From Paragorgia papillata (Eukaryota > Cnidaria > Anthozoa > Scleralcyonacea > Coralliidae): a stretch of 64,000 bases of DNA. Position 1 is the stretch's first letter; every line of letters begins with the position of its first letter. The notes under the pieces are model-generated. The model was not told the DNA's origin, did no database searches, and saw nothing but the letters and a program-made list of their open reading frames with translations. The position numbers and the translations under genes are program-made. The DNA lies in NCBI GenBank assembly GCA_035771165.1, contig JAWNZC010000265.1, positions 778,501 to 842,500 on the forward strand, in the 5' to 3' direction. Of the stretch, positions 29,289 to 40,334 are shown piece after piece.

Positions 29289-30659
29289 CTGAAAAGCTAT
29301 TTTCTTTATATTGTAAAAAATGCCGTTACAGCCAACTTAGGAGCGTACTTTAAAGCCAAGAAAGCTAAAGCAATGTTACAGAAGACTAAATAAACTATTT
29401 CTGTGCAAAATTCAGTAAGGAAATATGATATTCAATAGTCAAAATGGCCCCTGTTGTGCGTCTGTTCTGTCCACGGTTCTCACAACGGTTCTCACTACGG
29501 TTCTCACCAGAAAAAACATGTATTAGAAGGAAGATTGTGGTTTAAAATGACATTTTCTACACACCCGCCTTGTGATATGTTAGTTTTTAATAAGAAAATA
29601 ATGCATATTTACAATTCACGCTTTTTAAATGCGTTTTTTATAACGATGCTCGCTATATTTATATAAATAACTTGATGCTATACAATATCTTTATACTGCG
29701 GAAGTGAGAACCGTCGCCGCTTTACCTCTAAATTATTTTATTTTGGCGATGCAATACCGGTTAAAAATCATTAAATGTAAAGTATACCATGCAGATGATA
29801 TTATAAAACAGCAGCACTGACTATTTGTAAAGAAACAAGCGTAAATTAGCAAACTAACGTCCACGGTGTTCAGTGAGAACCGTTGGTGAGAACCGTGGAC
29901 GTGGTGACATTTGTCATGACAACCGTACAGGCGTTGTATTACGTTATATCTCTCTAATAATTTTCCGCAAATATTTCGCGTTTTACCTTAGTATGTATTA
30001 GTAATGTTGTACGTAATATGGTTGCTAATGAAAACCTAGAACAAGTTTCAATATGTTTTGTCCCTTTCGTGCCTTTAATAGACGTTGGTAGACGTTTAGA
30101 ATTTCCGATTTTTAAACCTAGTATCACTTCTCTAATATTTGTTTTTGTGCTGAAATTAAAGTACGCGTACGTTCTGCAGCAATTGTTAAAATAATAAAAG
30201 GTCCCTACCTCAAATAGCGTTATTGCTAATACCGGCGCAGAACCCATTAAAGATTGCGCAACTGGCTAAAATAAACACGTTTTAATTCTCGTTTAACGCG
30301 ACGCCCGTTAGTTGAAGAGTGATATTGCACAAGTTATACTCTACACATACATAAATAAATGCGCAATCGAGTGATTGTGAATATATTAAAACTTCGTTTT
30401 ACGTAAATCGAGCATTTTTAATTGCATTGCTGATAACGCACCTATTTTAGCCGAAATCTTTTTGCATAATACGTGCAAAGACGCCTTGAGCAATAAACTG
30501 ACTTTAAAACAACAAAACTGTCTATTTAATAGCTTGAAAATGCCCATAACAATTTTGTTAACAATAAATTGTGAACATCTTTGTCAAATATAACTATTTT
30601 TAGAAAAATAACTGACTAGGTAACTAGGTTTATTTTATGAACTAAAAATGTTTTCGCAG
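29289..30659 (+). repeat. 1.37-kb unit 'B', copy 2
   Basis: Tandem partner of 27901-29283, with small indels (one GTGGTGAGAACC copy missing near 29875). It leads directly into the second A element. Confidence 0.85.
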
Positions 30660-30916
30660 ACAATCAGTGACAAAAGTGTTGGGACACTTCAACCTAAAGG
30701 ACAATATTTTCCGCTCCAAGTATCCCCCGGCCCCCCTGTTCAATGTTGGTGACTGTTTAGGCATTCGTGTCAACGTTCACTGAGTTCCTTAATTTAAATT
30801 CAACATTGAATAGGGAGGGGGAGGGTGGGATATAATTTACTACCAAAATAATTGAAAGAAATATTAAGTAAGTACCAACAATGCGAGATGTCCCAAGGTA
30901 TTTTGTCACTGATTGT
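30660..30916. mobile_element. 257-bp TIR element 'A', copy 2
   Basis: Same termini and internal sequence as 27645-27900 with scattered changes. Flanked by AG on both sides. Confidence 0.8.
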
Positions 30917-31904
30917 AGGTATGAAAAGTCACAAAATTTCGTGCATTTATTTTAAATACTCGAAAAGTTACAAAGCTTTAAATTCGCCGCGGGCAGATCC
31001 CCCCCGGTCTAGATAGGGTTAATATTACTATGGAAAAAGACCAATGAAAGAAGGCTAAGAAGAGATGTGCGAGAAGAGGCAATAATAAATACGACTTAAA
31101 ACCACTGAAAAAAAGCCTAAAAATTACGATAAAGACCGAAAACGATGCCGACCGAAATGTTACTGAAAGAACAAGGATGTGAAACTGTTCAAAGCCGGTA
31201 AAGAATTCTGCTCTGGTGTATTCTACTTAACTCGAGAGAGAACGATGAAGAAATTTTGAAACAAACGACTTTTTAGATGATGAAGAGAACTGAATGATGC
31301 CTTGTCATATTTATTTATCAACAACGAAAAAAGTAAGAAACCGCGTACGAGAAAAAAAAAACTCTAAAAAGAAGAAAGCAGAAGAAAGTTTAACGGTAGG
31401 AGATTCGTATTTACCAGTTTAGCTGAGTTAAAACGGAAGAAATCTTGAAAATGAAAATCAATATAAATAATATCTTGTCTAGAGTTGACTTTGGACGCTA
31501 GCATACTGTCTTTTCTTGGCCACTATTTATATCTATTTTTGAATGAAAATTTGTCATTTGGTTCATCTCGGGTTTTTTTAGCCTACGTAGCTGGTGGTTT
31601 TAAGGAGTTGGGGTCGGAAAAGCGGGCAAGGGCGAAAAAGCGGGCGACGGTGAAAAAGCGTGCGAGAGCGAAAAACGGGCGAAATTGAAGGGGCGGGCGC
31701 AAGATCGCAGGGGCGGGCGAAAGGAAAAATCGCCTGCAGCAAAACTAGTGGTTTTTGAATTATCCGTCCACTGGTGAACGGAAAATACTGATTGGTTAGT
31801 ATTTTAAGAGTTGTCGATAGCTGTCAATCAAACAATATCGAGTCATCCTCTATTCAGTGAAATAAAAGTAGCGTGCTGCGTAGGCAGTGTTGAAACAACA
31901 ATCG
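30917..31904. other. No gene; short GGGCGA-rich degenerate repeat
   Basis: At 31610-31730 the words AAAAGCGGGCGA and GGGGCGGGCG recur, a degenerate purine-rich minisatellite. A 67-codon frame through it (31485-31688) ends in a low-complexity K/R/A tail and is not supported. Confidence 0.5.
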
Positions 31905-31914
31905 AAATATAGTA

Positions 31915-31990
31915 AGGTTAGAATGTTAGATATACTGCTGAAACAGAGAACGTAGTATTCTAACGTTTCGAGCGAAGGCCCTTCGTCAGA
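31915..31990 (-). ncRNA. Hammerhead-ribozyme-like motif with intact core and stem III
   Basis: On the minus strand CTGACGA (31989-31983) is followed by a short stem II (AGGGC-CTTC-GCTC) and CGAAAC. GTTAGAAT right after it can pair with ATTCTAAC about 33 bases later (31924-31917), giving an 8-bp stem III. All invariant core bases (CUGANGA and GAAA) are present. The flank CGTTTCGAGCGAAGGCCC on the plus strand is the word typical of Penelope-like element ends. Stem I is not evident. Confidence 0.45.
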
Positions 31991-32550
31991 GAGAAACGTG
32001 AACATCCTCTATTCATCTCTATTCATCCTCTATTACTGTAATCTCAAAACATCCTCTATCCATCTCAAAAGAAATTAAAGTTTAATCAGTGTCTTTATAT
32101 GTGATAAAGATACCTCCTGATTTACATAAACTTTAGCTTTGATTTTCTCGGCTTAGACAAGGTTATTTTTCAAACTTACTACGCCAATGAACTTACCAAG
32201 TGGTTCGTTTTTGAAGCCGTTCAATAAACTCGCAGTTCGTGTTTTATCAGATATAAAAACACTCGACTTCACCTCGTGTCTTTATATCTGATAAAACACT
32301 CCTGATCGTTTATTAAACAGTACATTTAGAAACACAAACCAACGCTAGAATTATGAGGTTTCAAGAGATTTTTAAAAGTTATTTCATTCTTTAAAAAGCG
32401 TAACAGGGACCTTTCAGGCTGTAATAGAAACACGTTGAGAGGTATAGTCAAGTACATAGCACCAAAATATCGTCCATATACAACTCACGATGTGCTGTTA
32501 TTATCTCCAACAAATGAGAAGATATTTCAAATCCAGCCCGGATAGGATAA
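31991..32550. other. No gene; TTTTATCAGATATAAAA-type repeat
   Basis: TATCAGATATAAAAACACTCG at 32245 faces CGTGTCTTTATATCTGATAA at 32275, a short palindrome also seen near 44010-44070. No coding sequence is supported. Confidence 0.5.
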
Positions 32551-32701
32551 AGCTGGATTTGCACTAGGCGTAAAATGCCACGTACTCGACTTTTCTATTG
32601 AACAAATTTGATAGTTTTTTACTTCGTTTCACGTGCAAACTCATAAGACAAAAAGAAAGGTCGAGCGCGCGCGAAATTTTATGTGTAGTAGAAATCCAAC
32701 T
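32551..32701. mobile_element. 151-bp MITE, AGCTGGATTT family, copy 1
   Basis: AGCTGGATTTGCACTAGGCG at the left is mirrored by TAGTAGAAATCCAACT at the right, with TAA before and TTA after. The related copy at 47561-47695 has the same ends and a TTA on both sides. Three-base TWA duplications are typical of PIF/Harbinger elements. Confidence 0.7.
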
Positions 32702-32990
32702 TTAGAATGAGGTTGCTTTCTGCAGTATTCACATAAAATTTTAAATTACTATAAAGAGAATTTTTATATCTATAGTGAGCAGTTTAGCTGTTGTGTTTTG
32801 AATACGCTACATACAGTAGCAAGCTTTGATAATTAACACCCGCTTCATACGTTGAAAGTTTCATGTGTAGAATCTAATGGAATTACTATCATTTTTCAAT
32901 CTTATTTGCATTGGATTATACATCAATATACAAATAAATAATTACAACAAAAATGTGAAAAGTTCAATTTAACTAAATAAAAATGCTTAC

Positions 32991-33050
32991 TTTTGTCTTC
33001 GTTGCGAGGTTTATCATCAGGATTCAATCTCTTTCTGGAGAAACTCTCTG
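32991..33050 (-). CDS. 60-nt phase 1-1 exon, basic linker (copy 1)
   Basis: TTTCTTTATTTAG precedes and GTAAGCA follows. Only one frame is open, in phase 1: ESFSRKRLNPDDKPRNEDK. The paralogue at 52066-52125 has the same length, phase and splice sites with seven residue-changing differences. A short Ser/Arg/Lys-rich linker of this kind could carry a nuclear-localisation-like RKR. The sequence around both copies is also duplicated (32820-33340 against 51905-52400). It is assigned to the Death-domain gene set by phase and strand, not by homology. Confidence 0.6.
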
Positions 33051-33742
33051 CTAAATAAAGAAAAGACAAAACAACAATAGATCTTTGTAGCTTGCATGAT
33101 TCAATGGGATACAACTGGCCTGGTTTATTGCGCAGGGGTGTCGCCAGGAATTCCCTGACACAGGGGCTAAGGTCCTTGACAGAGGGGCTAAAATTAATAG
33201 GGGGTCTGGGGGAATGTACCCTGGAAGAAATTTTGCAATTTGAAGGTCACAAATAGTATTTCCATCGCTATCTGTGAAAATTACATTAGCAACTTCCAAA
33301 CCAAACCACTTAGTCTAAAGTCAAAATAAAATGTCAACTTGCCTGTTTGTAGCTGTAAAAAGTGCTCTATTAACAGGCAAAGTTTCGTTTTATCTATTTC
33401 AATTCTTAAAACTTCGATTTTTCTGGCAAATCAGTTCCCGAAATGACGTTTTTTCCCCAACGGGGGAGGGAGGGGGGGGGGGGGTGTAACAGGGGGGCTA
33501 TTCACACATAGCAAACACAGTTTTATCTCCAAGTTTGTTTAACAAAATCACTTGAAACTGTGCACAATAAAACTCTTCGCGACACTGCACATTTCATCTT
33601 GAGCAATCATGGAGGTATAAGTGATTTTGTAATGCATAAAAACGCTGTACCCTAGTTATGACATCAGAGACCATCTGATTTACATATCAAACAAACTGAA
33701 ACATCTCCAAAACGAAGAATAATACAGTAAAGTTTTAATTTT
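33051..33742. other. Intron-like flank of the linker exon, G-rich tract
   Basis: Part of the duplicate of 52126-52400 (GGGTGTCGCCAGGAATTCCC). A G-run at 33460-33485 (GGGAGGGAGGGGGGG...) could form a G-quadruplex. No other gene. Confidence 0.5.
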
Positions 33743-33990
33743 TTGATTTCATATTACGTTACCGCCGTGTATTGCGAAGTTCGTTGGGAAGTTCTGAAGT
33801 TCGTTCGGAACTTGGAAACTACGTAAACAAAGTTGGCAATTATCCAATCAAAATGAGCTTTGATTCACAGCTCGCAATTTGATTGGATAATTTGGTAACC
33901 TTGTTTGCGTAGTTCCCAAGTTCCGAACGATCTTCGGAACTTCCCAACAAACTTCACACAATACACGGCGGTAAAGTAATATGAAATCAA
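33743..33990. mobile_element. 248-bp foldback MITE
   Basis: TTGATTTCATATTACGTTAC at the left is mirrored by GTAATATGAAATCAA at the right. The arms extend ~115 bp (CGCCGTGTATTG against CAATACACGGCG; GTTCCGAACG against CGTTCGGAAC). The two minus-strand frames here are by-products of the palindrome. Confidence 0.85.
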
Positions 33991-34749
33991 CAATAACTGT
34001 GCACTTACAGTAACTGTGTTTAAAATTAACGACATAATCCAATGCACGTGCCTTGTGTTAAAAATGTAATGCTCATAAGCATATGCGTTTACGGTCACAC
34101 AATCAAGAAACCACAGCTACAGCGTATAAAAAATTAGATTTCTGACAAGCAACAACCACTTTTTTAGTTTTTCTCAAACTAATTCTTGACCGAGGACTTG
34201 CCTAGAGCTGAATACAAATGCCTGGTGTTAGCCAAAATAGAATGCTGAAGACCGATTTGGGTAAAAAAAGAGTCAAAAACAACATCTTTAAGAACCTGAA
34301 TAGCCAAAGAAATATATAAAAAACATTTTTAGAATAATTTGTAAAAATGCTGGACTTTTTGCATGAGTCCGAATATTATATTCACGAATAAAACCATGAA
34401 TCATTACAAAGAAAGGCCAAACAAAAATAGAATCCCCAAAAAATAATCCCCGAGCCCGGGCGTAGGGCCGAAGGCCTTACACGCGTGGTAAAATGCAAAT
34501 CAGTTTGAACGATCTGAATATTGGTATATAAGGACGGACCATAAGGAACGAAACGTTTGAGAAGGCTTACCTTCTGTCAAGGAAAGTAAAATAATCGAGT
34601 GTGCGTGACGCCTTTTGACTGGCTGTTTAATAAGCTCGAATAAAGCCAACACTATTGTTTTCTGACAAGACAACTAGGTTTTGTATAGGACCGGTCTTCA
34701 CAACAATCATCCCTGATCAAGACACAAGATAGGAGTCTTAACTTGTTGG
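33991..34749. other. No gene; dispersed-repeat relatives
   Basis: 34210-34280 and 34310-34370 resemble parts of 51640-51690 and 47265-47330. GAGCCCGGGCGTAGGGCC at 34450 recurs at 36602. No coding region is supported. Confidence 0.5.
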
Positions 34750-35310
34750 GTTATCAATAGCCTCCCGCGGAAACGTTCTTAGGGAAACCCCTCACGTCCC
34801 CCGACAAACGCCTGCTTGTCTGAACGTAACATTCTGTTCCCTTTGCGTACCAGGAACCAATGAAATCAATACGGTACTATGCCAAATATAGAACAACCAA
34901 TCACCATACCTCCCAATCACAGGGACCGTCGCCGGGGAGTGTTACTAACCGTCTGTGAAAATTAAAAACAATTGAACTGCTTTTTGCTGATGCATGTACG
35001 ATGCATGTGTTACTCATGAAAGTTAAAGATATCACACAGTTTAATTCATTGAAATGCATTCCTTAGTTCGTTCTTCTTTCCCTTGCAAATAAAATCGTCT
35101 GGCGTTAACGAGAGTATTACAAATAATCTGGTGTAAGCCATTGTAAAATAATAAATTCGTTCAACTTAAGCTTTCATTTGTCGCTTTCTGAGACGTCTCT
35201 GACAGCACGGCCGAATAAAATTGTCTGGCATAGCCGCCCAAGGAAAAATAATAAATCGTCTATTAGGACAACGCGACGTAACGACTTATGAAAGATCAGA
35301 GATACGTTCA
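34750..35310. repeat. Dispersed repeat block, copy B (matches 14400-15330)
   Basis: Aligns in pieces with 14400-15330 in the same orientation. Copy B is shorter and lacks some of the spacer sequence. No protein-coding content. Confidence 0.7.
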
Positions 35311-36824
35311 ACGACTTTGCCTAAATGCGATCGCGTTCACAAAGGCTTTCTCAACCTGTTTCTCTAATAAGGGTAAAACGTAAACCCCGCAAGACTTAGT
35401 TATTTATACCTTAGGTGTTATTTTTCTATTCACTTTCGCAAATGTGTTTTCCTCTCTTCGTGACGCTATAAAAATTTGGAAACACCAGATCGTGTTACTT
35501 TGATCTCTTCACCTTCTAAGGCACGACTAATTTCAGAGGGTAAATTGTAACTCTCACGAAGAGAGATAATTTGTCATCGCGTGTAGTCGTCAAACATTTT
35601 GCCCGAATGTGAAATTTAAATGTGGAGGCGAGAGTAATCAGCCGGTCATTGTATACGCAATCGTGTTTCATTGAAGCACGATCGCGTTTGGGCAACGTAA
35701 GCTCCATTGATTAGCCTGTGTACTCTCGGGTAAATGTTAATAATATATATGTTTTAATTAATGTAAAAAGGGAGAAAGGCGATCGCGTTTCATGAGGAAA
35801 TATCGATTAGAATCGCAGCGCGATTGCTATCGCGTTACCCTTCACAAATCGCGGCGCGATGAAGCTTGCCTGAGCACGAATCCAAACGCGAAATGGTAGT
35901 AAGGTTACCATATACCTTCAGAAGCAAATTTAGTTTTTCCTAAATTTCTTTTTTTTAACCGGTAGTGAAATTTAAGTTAAATTTTCTTTCACATGGCTTT
36001 TACTCGAAATGTATTCTTCGCTAAATATGTATATTTCCCTGTTTACAGATCAAGGGAATTCGATAATTGCGAAACTTTTTACATGTACGTGGAAGGCTAT
36101 TCCCGTATTTCAGGCTTTTTTCAGTCAATTCACAAAATGTTGTATAACTTTCTACTAGTATCGAATATCGAAAAACGCGTCTTTTAACGCTTTGTATCAG
36201 AAATACCAGGAAAGAATCTAATAAAAAAGATAATTAAATATAATAGAACCACTTTGAGTCAATAACGATAAGGTTTGGAAAAGATCCTTTAAAACTATTT
36301 CAATTTCTCTCACTGTTTCTTTGCCTGTCTACTCACTCCCACTCCTTTCCCTTGTATTTCCTATCACATCTATTTTTGTATCAGTCAAGTATAAATCGTG
36401 TAAATATTTATCACTCTGAAAACGTTACTTAAATAGTGACGAAATGTTTTTCCAAACTTTATCCTTATGGATTTTTTGAAAATTATTTGCTGCATGGACA
36501 ATTATCTTTTTGACAAAACTATCTTTTGCAAAATTTTAAAGAAGCAGAGTCAGGCTAACTTTAAAATGTAGTCAGTGACCTATTTGCAATTATTAATCTC
36601 CGAGCCCGGGCGTAGGGCCAAAGGCCCGGATCCCGGTGATGGTGTTAATCTCGACACGCGTGGAATCATTTTACACGCATGGACTATTTATTTATTTATA
36701 TGCATGGTACGTTCACTTGCGCGGTGAGGATTGTGGGGCAATGGAAACAATAAAATAAAATTCTCCTTCAACATCGTTTCCGTCTATTTCTTGAGCTTGC
36801 GTCACCTATACAACACAGGCTTGC
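35311..36824. other. No gene; degraded paralogues of upstream segments
   Basis: 36165-36260 resembles 10640-10770. 36538-36600 resembles the second exon of the 16.1 kb pair, heavily decayed (AAAGCAGAGTCAGGCTAAC-type). Frames at 35516-35707 and 35993-36187 have no recognisable motif. Confidence 0.5.
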
Positions 36825-37350
36825 GAAAACCTCATATCACTAATAACAACTTAACATGTATTATTTATCATTCTAACATGAATTAAAAAAGCAAGAACTT
36901 CACTCCTACCAAAGTTAAGTTGGTCGTTTTAAAACCCTATCGTCCGATAATTCTGCAAGAAACAATTTATTTACTGTGCGCAAAGGAGTGTGGTTAAATG
37001 TACAAGTCGCCATGCTTTTCGGTACAGTCAATTAAAACGTGGGTAGTTCAGCAGCAGCAGTTCTGTACTTTTATATTACTGAACGACTTACTCAGGAAAA
37101 GTAGAAAAAAAAACAACACATACGAAGAAACCAATCTGTGCTAGAATCCAGTCACAATAAAAATGGTGGTCAATTTACCTGTTGATTCCTTTGCAACACT
37201 GTCGTCGTCGACAACTGAACTGCAACCAAAAACAAACCAATAAATATTGTCAAATTTTGTTAAAGTTCACACAAAGCTTTTTTAATGTAAATACTTTTAT
37301 TAAGGTACAATATGAATATGAGTCAATTGTGTTGTATTGCGTTGCGTTGC
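36825..37350. repeat. Segmental duplicate, copy B (matches 11226-11760)
   Basis: Same orientation and order as copy A, including the 41-nt exon island and the first pentamer units. Differences are scattered substitutions and small indels. Confidence 0.8.
37179..37219 (-). CDS. 41-nt exon candidate, copy B
   Basis: GGTTGCAG precedes and GTAAATTG follows. Against copy A there are two substitutions and no indel. In the phase-2 frame both change residues (SVVDDDSVAKEST); in the alternative phase-1 frame one is silent. If real, it would follow or precede the linker exon at 32991-33050 in the same transcript. All three frames are open in this copy. Confidence 0.4.
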
Positions 37351-39950
37351 GTTGGCTTGTGCTGTGCTGTCCGGTGTGGTGCGTTGCGTTGGCTTGTCCT
37401 GCACTGTCCGGTGTGTGCGTTGGATTATGTTGTGTTGTGTTGTGTTGTGTTGTGTTGTGTTGTGTTGTGTTGTGTTGTGTTGTGTTGTGTTGTGTTGTGT
37501 TGTGTTGTGTTGTGTTGTGTTGTGTTGTGTTGTGTTGTGTTGTGTTGTGTTGTGTTGTGTTGTGTTGTGTTGTGTTGTGTTGTGTTGTGTTGTGTTGTGC
37601 TGTGCTGTGTTGTACTGTCCGGTGTGGTGCGTTGCGTTGGCTTGTGCTGCACTGTCCGGTGTGGTGCGTTGCGTTGGCTTGTCCTGCACTGTCCGGTGTG
37701 TGCGTTTGATTGTGTTGTGTTGTGTTGTGTTGTGTTGTGTTGTGTTGTGTTGTGTTGTGTTGTGTTGTGTTGTGTTGTGTTGTGTTGTGTTGTGTTGTGT
37801 TGTGTTGTGTTGTGTTGTGTTGTGTTGTGCTGTGCTGTGTTGTACTGTCCGGTGTGGTGCGTTGCGTTGGCTTGTGCTGCACTGTCCGGTGTGGTGCGTT
37901 GCGTTGGCTTGTCCTGCACTGTCCGGTGTGTGCGTTGGATTGTGTTGTGTGTTGTGTTGTGTTGTGTTGTGTTGTGTTGTGTTGTGTTGTGTTGTGTTGT
38001 GTTGTGTTGTGTTGTGTTGTGTTGTGCTGTGCTGTGCTGTGCTGTGTTGTGTTGTGGTGCGTTGTGCTGTGGCTTGTGCTGCACTGTCCGGTGTGGTGCG
38101 TTGCGTTGGCTTGTCCTGCACTGTCCGGTGTGTGCGTTGGATTGTGTTGTGTTGTGTTGTGTTGTGTTGTGTTGTGTTGTGTTGTGTTGTGTTGTGTTGT
38201 GTTGTGTTGTGTTGTGTTGTGTTGTGTTGTGTTGTGTTGTGTTGTGTTGTGTTGTGTTGTGTTGTGTTGTGTTGTGTTGTGTTGTACTGTCCAGTGTGGT
38301 GTGGTGCGTTGGCTTGTGCTGCACTGTCCGATGTGGTGCATTGGGTTGGCTTGTGTTGTGCTGTACTGTACTATCCGGTGTGGTGTGGTGTGGTGTAGTG
38401 CGTTGGCTTGTGCCCTGCTGAGCTGTATTGTACTGTACTGTACTGCATTGTACTGAACTGTACTGCACTGCACTGTATTGCACTGAACTGTACTGCATTG
38501 CACTGAACTGTACTGCATTGCACTGAACTGTACTGCACTGCACTGCACTGCACTGTACTGTACTGTACTGTACTGTACTGTACTGTACTGTACTGTACTG
38601 TACTGTACTGTACTGTACTGTACTGTACTGTACTGTACTGTACTGTACTGTACTGTACTGTACTGTACTGTACTGTACAGTGTGGCGTGTTGCATTGGCT
38701 TGTGCCCTCTTGTGCCGTCCTGTGCTGTACTGTCCGGTGTGGTGTGGTGCGTTGGTTTGTGCTGTGCCATACTGTCCGCTGTGATGCCTTGTGTTGGCTT
38801 GTCGGTACTGTACTGTACTGTCCTGTGTGGTGCGTTGCATTAGCTTGTGATGTGCTGTCATGTGTGGTGTGGTGTGTTGCGTTGGCTTGTGCTGTGCTGT
38901 ACTGTCCGGTGTGGTGTGGTGTGTTGGGCTGCGCTGTCCGGTGTGGTGTGGTGCATTGGCTTGTGCTGTGCTGTCCGGTGTGGTGTGGTGCGGCGCGTTG
39001 GCTTGTGCTGTATTGTACTGTCCGGTGAGGTGTGGTGCGTAGCGTTAGCTTTTGCTGTATTGCCCGGTGTGGTGTGTTGCGTTGGTTTGTGCTGTGCTGT
39101 CCGGTGTGGTGTGGTTCGTTGGCTTGTGCTGTGCTGTACTGTCCTGTCCGGTGTAGTGTGTTGTGTTGTGTTGTGTTGTGTTGTGTTGTGTTGTGTTGTG
39201 TTGTGTTGTGTTGTGTTGTGTTGTGTTGTGTTGTGTTGTGTTGTGTTGTGGTGTGTGTTGTGTAGTGTGTTGTGTTGTGTAGTGTGTTGTGTAGTGTGTA
39301 GTGTAGTGTGTTGTGTAGTGTGTAGTGTGTAGTGTGTAGTGTGTAGTGTGTAGTGTGTTGTGTGTTGTGTGTAGTGTGTTGTGTAGTGTGTTGTGTAGTG
39401 TGTTGTGTAGTGTGTTGTGTAGTGTGTTGTGTAGTGTGTTGTGTAGTGTGTTGTGTAGTGTGTTGTGTAGTGTGTTGTGTAGTGTGTTGTGTAGTGTGTT
39501 GTGTAGTGTGTTGTGTAGTGTGTTGTGTAGTGTGTTGTGTAGTGTGTTGTGTAGTGTGTTGTGTAGTGTGTTGTGTAGTGTGTTGTGTAGTGTGTTGTGT
39601 AGTGTGTTGTGTAGTGTGTAGTGTGTTGTGTAGTGTTGTGTGTTGTGTAGTGTGTTGTGTTGTGTAGTGTGGTGTGTTGTGTAGTGTGTTGTGTAGTGTG
39701 TTGTGTAGTGTGTTGTGTAGTGTGTTGTGTAGTGTGTTGTGTAGTGTGTTGTGTAGTGTGTTGTGTAGTGTGTTGTGTAGTGTGTTGTGTAGTGTGTTGT
39801 GTAGTGTGTTGTGTAGTGTGTTGTGTAGTGTGTTGTGTAGTGTGTTGTGTAGTGTAGTGTGTTGTGTGTCGTGTAGTGTGTTGTGGTGTGGTGTGGTGTG
39901 GTGTGGTGTCGTGTCGTGTTATGTTGTGTTGTGTTGTGATCGGGGAAGAA
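37335..39950. repeat. 2.6-kb composite microsatellite with higher-order structure
   Basis: (TTGTG)n blocks at about 37425-37600, 37710-37828, 37938-38025 and 38130-38285 are each separated by a near-identical ~75-100-bp unit (CTGTCCGGTGTGGTGCGTTG ... GTGTGTGCGTTGGATTGTG), which makes a higher-order repeat of ~205-285 bp. Then come (TACTG)n with CACTG variants (38425-38680), mixed units (38690-39150), (TTGTG)n (39155-39250), and a dodecamer (GTGTAGTGTGTT)n (39250-39880). All long frames here come from the repeat. Confidence 0.95.
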
Positions 39951-40325
39951 CCTCTGGAACAGTTCGAGGTTTCTCAGAACGTGCCGAACCAATCAAGATG
40001 CTGTATTGCCCAAAGTGATCCAGAATATGGATCACCGCGATGATTGCCCGAATAGCAAGAACAAACATCGTTCAGAATACCTTCGCGAAATACATACAGT
40101 GCTCTGGCGTTTATTTACGAAATTTATCCAATTTGCGGCTACTGTTTCAATATACCATCGATTACACGTGAGAATTTCAATCACGCAAGCTTCACAATCA
40201 GATTGACATCACATATATTAGCCAAGGAACGCAATAATCGTGCTTTTATGTTCGCTAGTTATATGAATCAGACCGACAAATCATGAGCGCACAAGAACGA
40301 TTTTCAGGCCGTCCACAGTCCACAG
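39951..40325. other. No gene recognised
   Basis: Between the array and the TIR element. No exon with acceptable splice signals was recognised; the Death-domain exon seen next to the copy-A array is not present here. Confidence 0.5.
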
Positions 40326-40334
40326 GTATTGAAT

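Noticed and set aside
29954..30247. 97-codon minus-strand ORF in unit B copy 2
   Set aside because: It is not preserved in unit B copy 1, so coding is unlikely.
37182..39992. Frames of 250-506 codons with Cys/Val or His/Asn/Thr/Gln repeats
   Set aside because: Same cause: pentamer and dodecamer microsatellites. No unique sequence or conserved domain.
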